Of a stretch of 64,000 bases of DNA, positions 31,401 through 37,400 are shown in pieces. The stretch lies in the NCBI RefSeq assembly GCF_004364345.1, contig NZ_SOCA01000003.1, positions 372,001 to 436,000 on the forward strand, given 5' to 3'. The first letter of the stretch is position 1. Every line of letters begins with the position of its first letter. Source of the DNA: Prosthecobacter fusiformis (lineage in GTDB: Bacteria; Verrucomicrobiota; Verrucomicrobiia; Verrucomicrobiales; Verrucomicrobiaceae). The notes beneath the pieces were generated by a model, which was not told the DNA's origin, did not search any database, and saw only the letters and a list, made by a program, of their open reading frames with translations. A program made the translations under genes and the position numbers.

Positions 31401-34400
31401 CCCATTCATCTGGCAGACCGTCCTCGTCGCCATCCCCATTGACCATGACACATTCAGAAAGTCTCGAATCAATCGTTCCTGAGGCAATGTAGTGGTCCAC
31501 CAACAGAGGCGAGGTCTCGGTGTCCGCAAAGGTATAAACCGGGGCGCCATCCATCCAGACGGTGATCGCGCCTGCCCGGCGCACCAATCCGAATTCAGTG
31601 ACTCCTGGAGTGTAGTCTCCAAGCGTAGCTAACGCTGAAGTGCCCCCCTTTTTCCAGACGGTGGCTGTGCTGGTAGTCGCTGTCGGAGTCAGACGGACGG
31701 AGAACTGGATATCCGAATAGGCTGTGGAGGCGCTTTCCACAGTGAGACCGAGCGACATGATGGGCATGCCCGTGACGAAAGGTGCCGATCTGAACCAGAC
31801 AGCACCATCCCCGTAAATCTTGGTGGGAGAAACACCGCCCGTCCAGGTAAAGGACTCTGCTTTGCCACTCTCAAGCACCTTGGGATCCGCGCGCACGGCG
31901 TATTCCCGGCGGTTGGTGTCATTGGATGGCCCGGAAGGGCGGTCGGAATCAGCTTCTGCGGAAAACCCGCTGAGGAGGGACCAGTAGCTCGAATGATCGG
32001 AGGCGGAAGAGCGCAATTCCTGCCAGGTCTTGGTCTGGGTGTTCGCATAAGTTCCTTCCCATGCGTCCGCCATGCCGTCCGCATCTTCATCTGTGCTGGA
32101 ATAAAGAAGACACTTGGACATAGCAGTGGTCACTGTCTTCAGTTCCACCTTTCCCCACAGCGGAGCTGTGGAAGTCCTTTTGACAGTCCGGAAGACGACT
32201 CCGTTCCGTATAAAGCGGATATCCTGGCCCGCGACATCCACCCGGAATTTACTGATGGCAGGCGGGCTGGCCCCGGCAGTGAGGTCAGCATACACGCCCA
32301 GGTCTTCCCCTGCGGCATCGGTCGTCGGATCGACCACAAAAAGCCGTCCAGGAACCGTGACAACTCCGCTTGCGACCGTGCCCGGCTTGAACCACAGAAG
32401 AAACTGTTCTCCGTCTGTGGCAGCAGGATCCAGATTGCTGGTCAGGCCCACTTTAAACTCTTTTTGATGATCGGTGGTCGCCGCCGCCGCCAGTTCAAAA
32501 TAAATGCTGCCTTTGACTCTGTTGTCCCAGGCGGGCTCACCCGTGCCGATGCTGACCACGCTTCGTGCGCTGCCATCCCAGGTGGCGGTTCCCGTTTTGG
32601 CGACTGAGCCGGTCGTGGCGTTGACGGTCGCTTTCTTCAACCGGGTCCAGCTTACCGGGAACGAGCGGCTCACCAAGTCTTTCGCGTGTGTCCCTTGGAG
32701 GAACTCCTGTAAGGCCGTGAAGCCATCGGGGTCAGGCCCGCTGCCTTCATCAAAAGTAGTGTCATTGAAGCCAGCCAGCGCGGCCCCATGGTCAGGAGCC
32801 GCCGTCCCTTCGGCCTCAGGTATGGACACAGGATCTTTATTTAGCTGAGCCATCTCCCACGCATCAGGCAACTCATCAGCGTCCGCAAGCGACTCATCCG
32901 CGCCCGTGGTTTCCGGCAGCAGTTCACGGTCTTTTTTAACAGCACGTAGCATCGGGAGGTATGTCGTCGTGGGTGTCGGCACGAGCGCATTGACGAACAG
33001 CGGCGCAGACTGCCGCAGCGGGAAGGTGTAAACCGGGACATCGTCTTTATAGACCGTGACATCGCTATTCCGGCGCACCAGGCCAAAGACTGTGTTTTGA
33101 TCGAAGACACCCAGCGCGTACGGACGCTCAAACTTGAGTACCGTGCCTGTATAGACGCCTTTGTAAAAGAAGTAGGCCGTTCCGCTGGAGTTTGAATTTC
33201 CCTTTCCTACCACGGCATAGTCGAAACTTGTCGCAGCCGTCTGTGACTGCATGTTCAGCCCCACAACGGTCTCAGACCCGGAGGTAGGGCTCATGCGGAA
33301 CCAGACGCTTTCGTCAGCCTGGATCTTCGTCATGCTGTTGGAGACTAAAGGATCGGGGAAAGGAATGTCCCGGGCGCTTCCGATCCAGTAAGAGCGGGCA
33401 TTTCCATCGGAGAGGTACTCCTGCAGGTTATCCGCCCCATCTGTAAAGACCGTCGCAGAAGTATTGGTAAAACTGTCGTTGTCCTGCCCGGGTTTAAAAG
33501 CATCGAGATCGCCAACGGTATTCAATCCCAAGGCCGTAAGGTTTCCACCTTCAGGGCTGCGTTCCCAGGAGTCCAGAAGACCGTCAGCATCCAGATCAAA
33601 ATTTGACTGCATCCGCGCCCCGACAACACCTGCATTATTGATCACATTTGCACCTGCATAGAAGCAGGCATCCCCCCAAAGAGGCACCTCAGGATCACAA
33701 GGAGCCGCATAGACGATGTCTCCGTTGACATAGTATCTCACTTCATTGCCGACGACCTGTAGCCGTAGTCGCGTTTCGTGGTTGTAAGTTCCACTATAGG
33801 TGGTCAATGCAACTCCATCGACGATGATATGCAGGATGGAATCGGATTCTTGAGCAGTTGCCGTATTGTCAGTTCCGGTGCCCAGAAACCCATATTTAAT
33901 GTCGGTGATGTCATACTTGTCATTTTTGGCGGACAATCCGGCGGCAGTTTTATGGGAGCCTTGTTCGAAACGGAAGCTGAACCAGCCTCCCCCTTTGATA
34001 GGAATGCTGCTTTGAGCATCTGCCACAGCTGCATTCACCGCCGGAGCTGGTAGGCTCGGTGCAGATCCAGGGGCATAACGGAGAACGTATGCAGGAGCGT
34101 TTGCCCTTCCCACAATCGCCACACGCACAGAGTCCAAAGCATGCACGCCCGTGAAATCGATGCCGGTCACAATCGTGCTGGATTTCCAGGACACGCCATC
34201 GTCTGCCATGAAACGCTGCAAAATGGCGTTGTTACGGCCAACGGCAAAGACATTCATTGAGGCATCGCAGGAAATGGAAAGAAGCTCCTCCGTCAAAGGC
34301 GTGGTTTCCTGTTCCCATTGGCCATTGGTGAAACGCCAGATCCTGCCTTTTTCACCTGCGATCCACAATTCCCCGGTGCTGACTGAGACTGTCACCGCAT

Positions 34401-37400
34401 TGTATAGAATAGAGCTGTCAGGGACCTGTATTTCCCCCACATTCACACTGTCATCCCAATGGTTAATCCTGCCATCTTCCCTCAGCAGGTAAACGTGGCC
34501 GGAGCCCCCCGCAACGCTTGTATACGAAGTTGTATCCGCAGTGGAAAGGTTTTGCCAGGAAGTTCCATTGTAACGTAGCACCGTTCCTTCACCACCTACA
34601 GCCCAGACATCGCTTTCAGAACTACCCCAAATAGCTTTTAAATCGTTCGTAACCCCCGAAGCCTGCACCACCCATGCGCTTCCCGCTGAGGCGGCATGGA
34701 GAATGGTTCCACCAGCTCCGACCGCCCAAAATTTGTTTCCGGACGTCCCCCAGATACCATATAAGTGCTGGGTGGTTCCCGAAGACTCTTTGGTCCAGTT
34801 TGACACGGAAGATTCGGCCGTCGCCTCAAATCTGCCAATGTAACCGGAGTCGCCGACCACCCACGTGTTGTCGCCGGAGGTGCCAACAGAGGTAGTAGTC
34901 GTCCAGATGGCATTGGCTTTCCCATATTCGTTCTGGTCCTCTCGGTTCCACACCGATCCTGCCTGGGTTTTAGTAAAAGCCAGAGTCGAATAAAACCGAT
35001 CGTCCGTATTCTGAAGTGACCGTGCCCGCTGAGTATCGGAGTTACGCATCCGAGACCATTGGACCTCCCGGAGATGATCCAGTGGATTGGTGGGGTCGGT
35101 TCCATCCCAATATTCCTGGCGGTTTTGAGACAAATCCTGATCGGCATCATCTCTGGGTTGGAAATTCTCAAGAGCTTGGCTGACCTCCTCAGGGTCGACC
35201 GAGTTCAGGGCAGAGTCCAACGTGATGTCTAGATGAGCTAACTCCCACACGTCACTGACTTCATCTGCGTCGATGTCGCCACTGCTGTAGCGAGAATTTT
35301 CCCAATTAGAAGTCTCTGCCTTCCATCTGACACTCACTGGCCCATAGGAAGCTTCCGGGAAGGTATAGATCGGCAAACCATTGCGCCAGACAGTCACCTT
35401 TCCAGCTTTCCGGACAATCCCGAAACGGTCTACGTTATTCTCGGCGTATCCCAGGTTGGCTACCTGGACTCCTTGATAATAAGCGACTGCCGAGCGTTTC
35501 TCTCCACTTACCAAAGATAAAAAGGCGACTCCATAGTCGATGACACTTTCATACGAAGAGACATAGGTATCCAACCCGATCATCTCATCTTTGGTATCTA
35601 ATGCGCTCCCTGGATTGAACCAGACTCCCCCGTCTTCCAGAACTTTGACAGCAGCCCTGTAAGACACCGTTGCAGGTATATAAATATCAGGAACGTCGGC
35701 TATCGTCTGAGCATCCGCCAGAGCAGTCATCTTTCCATGGAACTTGAGTTGGGCATAGGTTCCCTGCGAGTATTCCTCTAGGTTAGTCGCGAGGTCCTCG
35801 TCAGCATCGCCCGTCGTTTCAAATTCATTAATCTGTCGCAGCAGGCGGTCCGACGGAATGGCGTCCAATCCCATGTTGGCTCCTGCGACTCCCTGCTCCC
35901 AGTCATCGGGCAGCTGATCAGCATCCACATCTCCGGCGGAATAAAGACGGCATTCTTCTAGAAGCCCTCCCGAATGTACAATGCAATCAGCTACAGGCCA
36001 GAGCGGCAGCGCATTTGCTCTCGGCACTGTCAGCCTCACCACATCATCCACTATAAACTGCACCTCGTTTAAGGTGACATCCAGCCTGAACACCGAAGCC
36101 ACCGTGTAAGGGGATGTCGTGTAACGCACATCGGTCGGCACTCCTGAAGCATTGGGATAACGGGCATACAGCTTCCAGCCATAAGTCTCCGTGTATTTGT
36201 ATCTCCAGCCGTATTGGGAATCATCCGTAGCCTGATTCACACCGGTAGTACCGGAATTTGGATTTGTCGTAAGACCGACGTTGACATTTTTATTCACAGT
36301 CCCAAACCTGAAGCTCATTTTGCCCCGGTCATAAACCGGGATGGAGCCAACGGCATCCGCGCCGCTAACGGGAAACGACAGCCCGCCGCCACCTTCGGAT
36401 GCCAGTGTCACAATGCCTTTTCTCTGAACGGCCCAGTTTACAGGATTGGCGACACTCCATCGGTCGTTGGGATCCGTGCCATCAAAAAGCTCTCTAGATT
36501 CATCAACACCATCACCATCCACGTCGCCAACAACGGTGGATTCAGAAAACGCACCGCTCAAAACCTCTTCCTCTTCCATCTGCTGAGCACCTACGACAAC
36601 AGTATTGCCCTTCCACTTCACCTCGAGCGAACCTGCGAAGACACGTTCAAAGTAAATACTCACCTGTAGGGGGCCCGTCCATTTACCATTGATTATTTTG
36701 GTGGACTCAAGATAGTTGCCTCCAGGCAGATTATAACGTTCAAGGACAACTTGGTCACCAACACGCTTCAATGCATAGTCAATGCCTTTGTATTCCTCGT
36801 AGTCATTCTCCACGGTAAAGTAGAATCTCTTTTTGGTGGACAAATCCGTGATGTAGAACCAGCAAACAGGATAGGCTGGCATCAACTTGTAACGTCCGCA
36901 TTTGTCAACGTAACCGTTTCCGGTCGAAACCTTATAGTAATCATACCTTTCTTGGGGGCCATGCGGTCGGAAAGAATGATTGGATACCATGATAACCCCG
37001 TCGCCAGTCAGCGCTTCAGTGGATTTCGACACCAAAACGGGATCTACCCTTTTGGGTTTTGTCTCACAAACTGGTACTGCCATTTTATGTTCCAGGTGCT
37101 TGATGAGATAGTGCTCGGAAAAAACAGCCGTTCTTGTGCCTCCATTTCCAGTGCTAACAGTCACATACTTCTCGTTGTTAGATTTCATTGGCACCGGCTT
37201 GAACGGTACTGCCGAGAGCGGCAATGAGACAGGTGCCAGCGATCTCGCCTTTTCAGCGGCAGTTTTATCCAGATAGGTGGAGGGTGAGATCACTCCATGA
37301 AAGGCAGGTGTATCCAGCAGGGTGGTCCGCCAGACGGGCTTTTGTTCGAAACCCATGGCGTACACGGGCGCGTAATTCGATGTGGCAGGAGTAGCCTCGG

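Noticed and set aside
22270-36535. Repeat array considered as a CRISPR or DNA satellite
   Set aside because: The repeats are protein-level modules of about 600-700 bp with diverged DNA, in one open frame; no short direct repeats with spacers are present.
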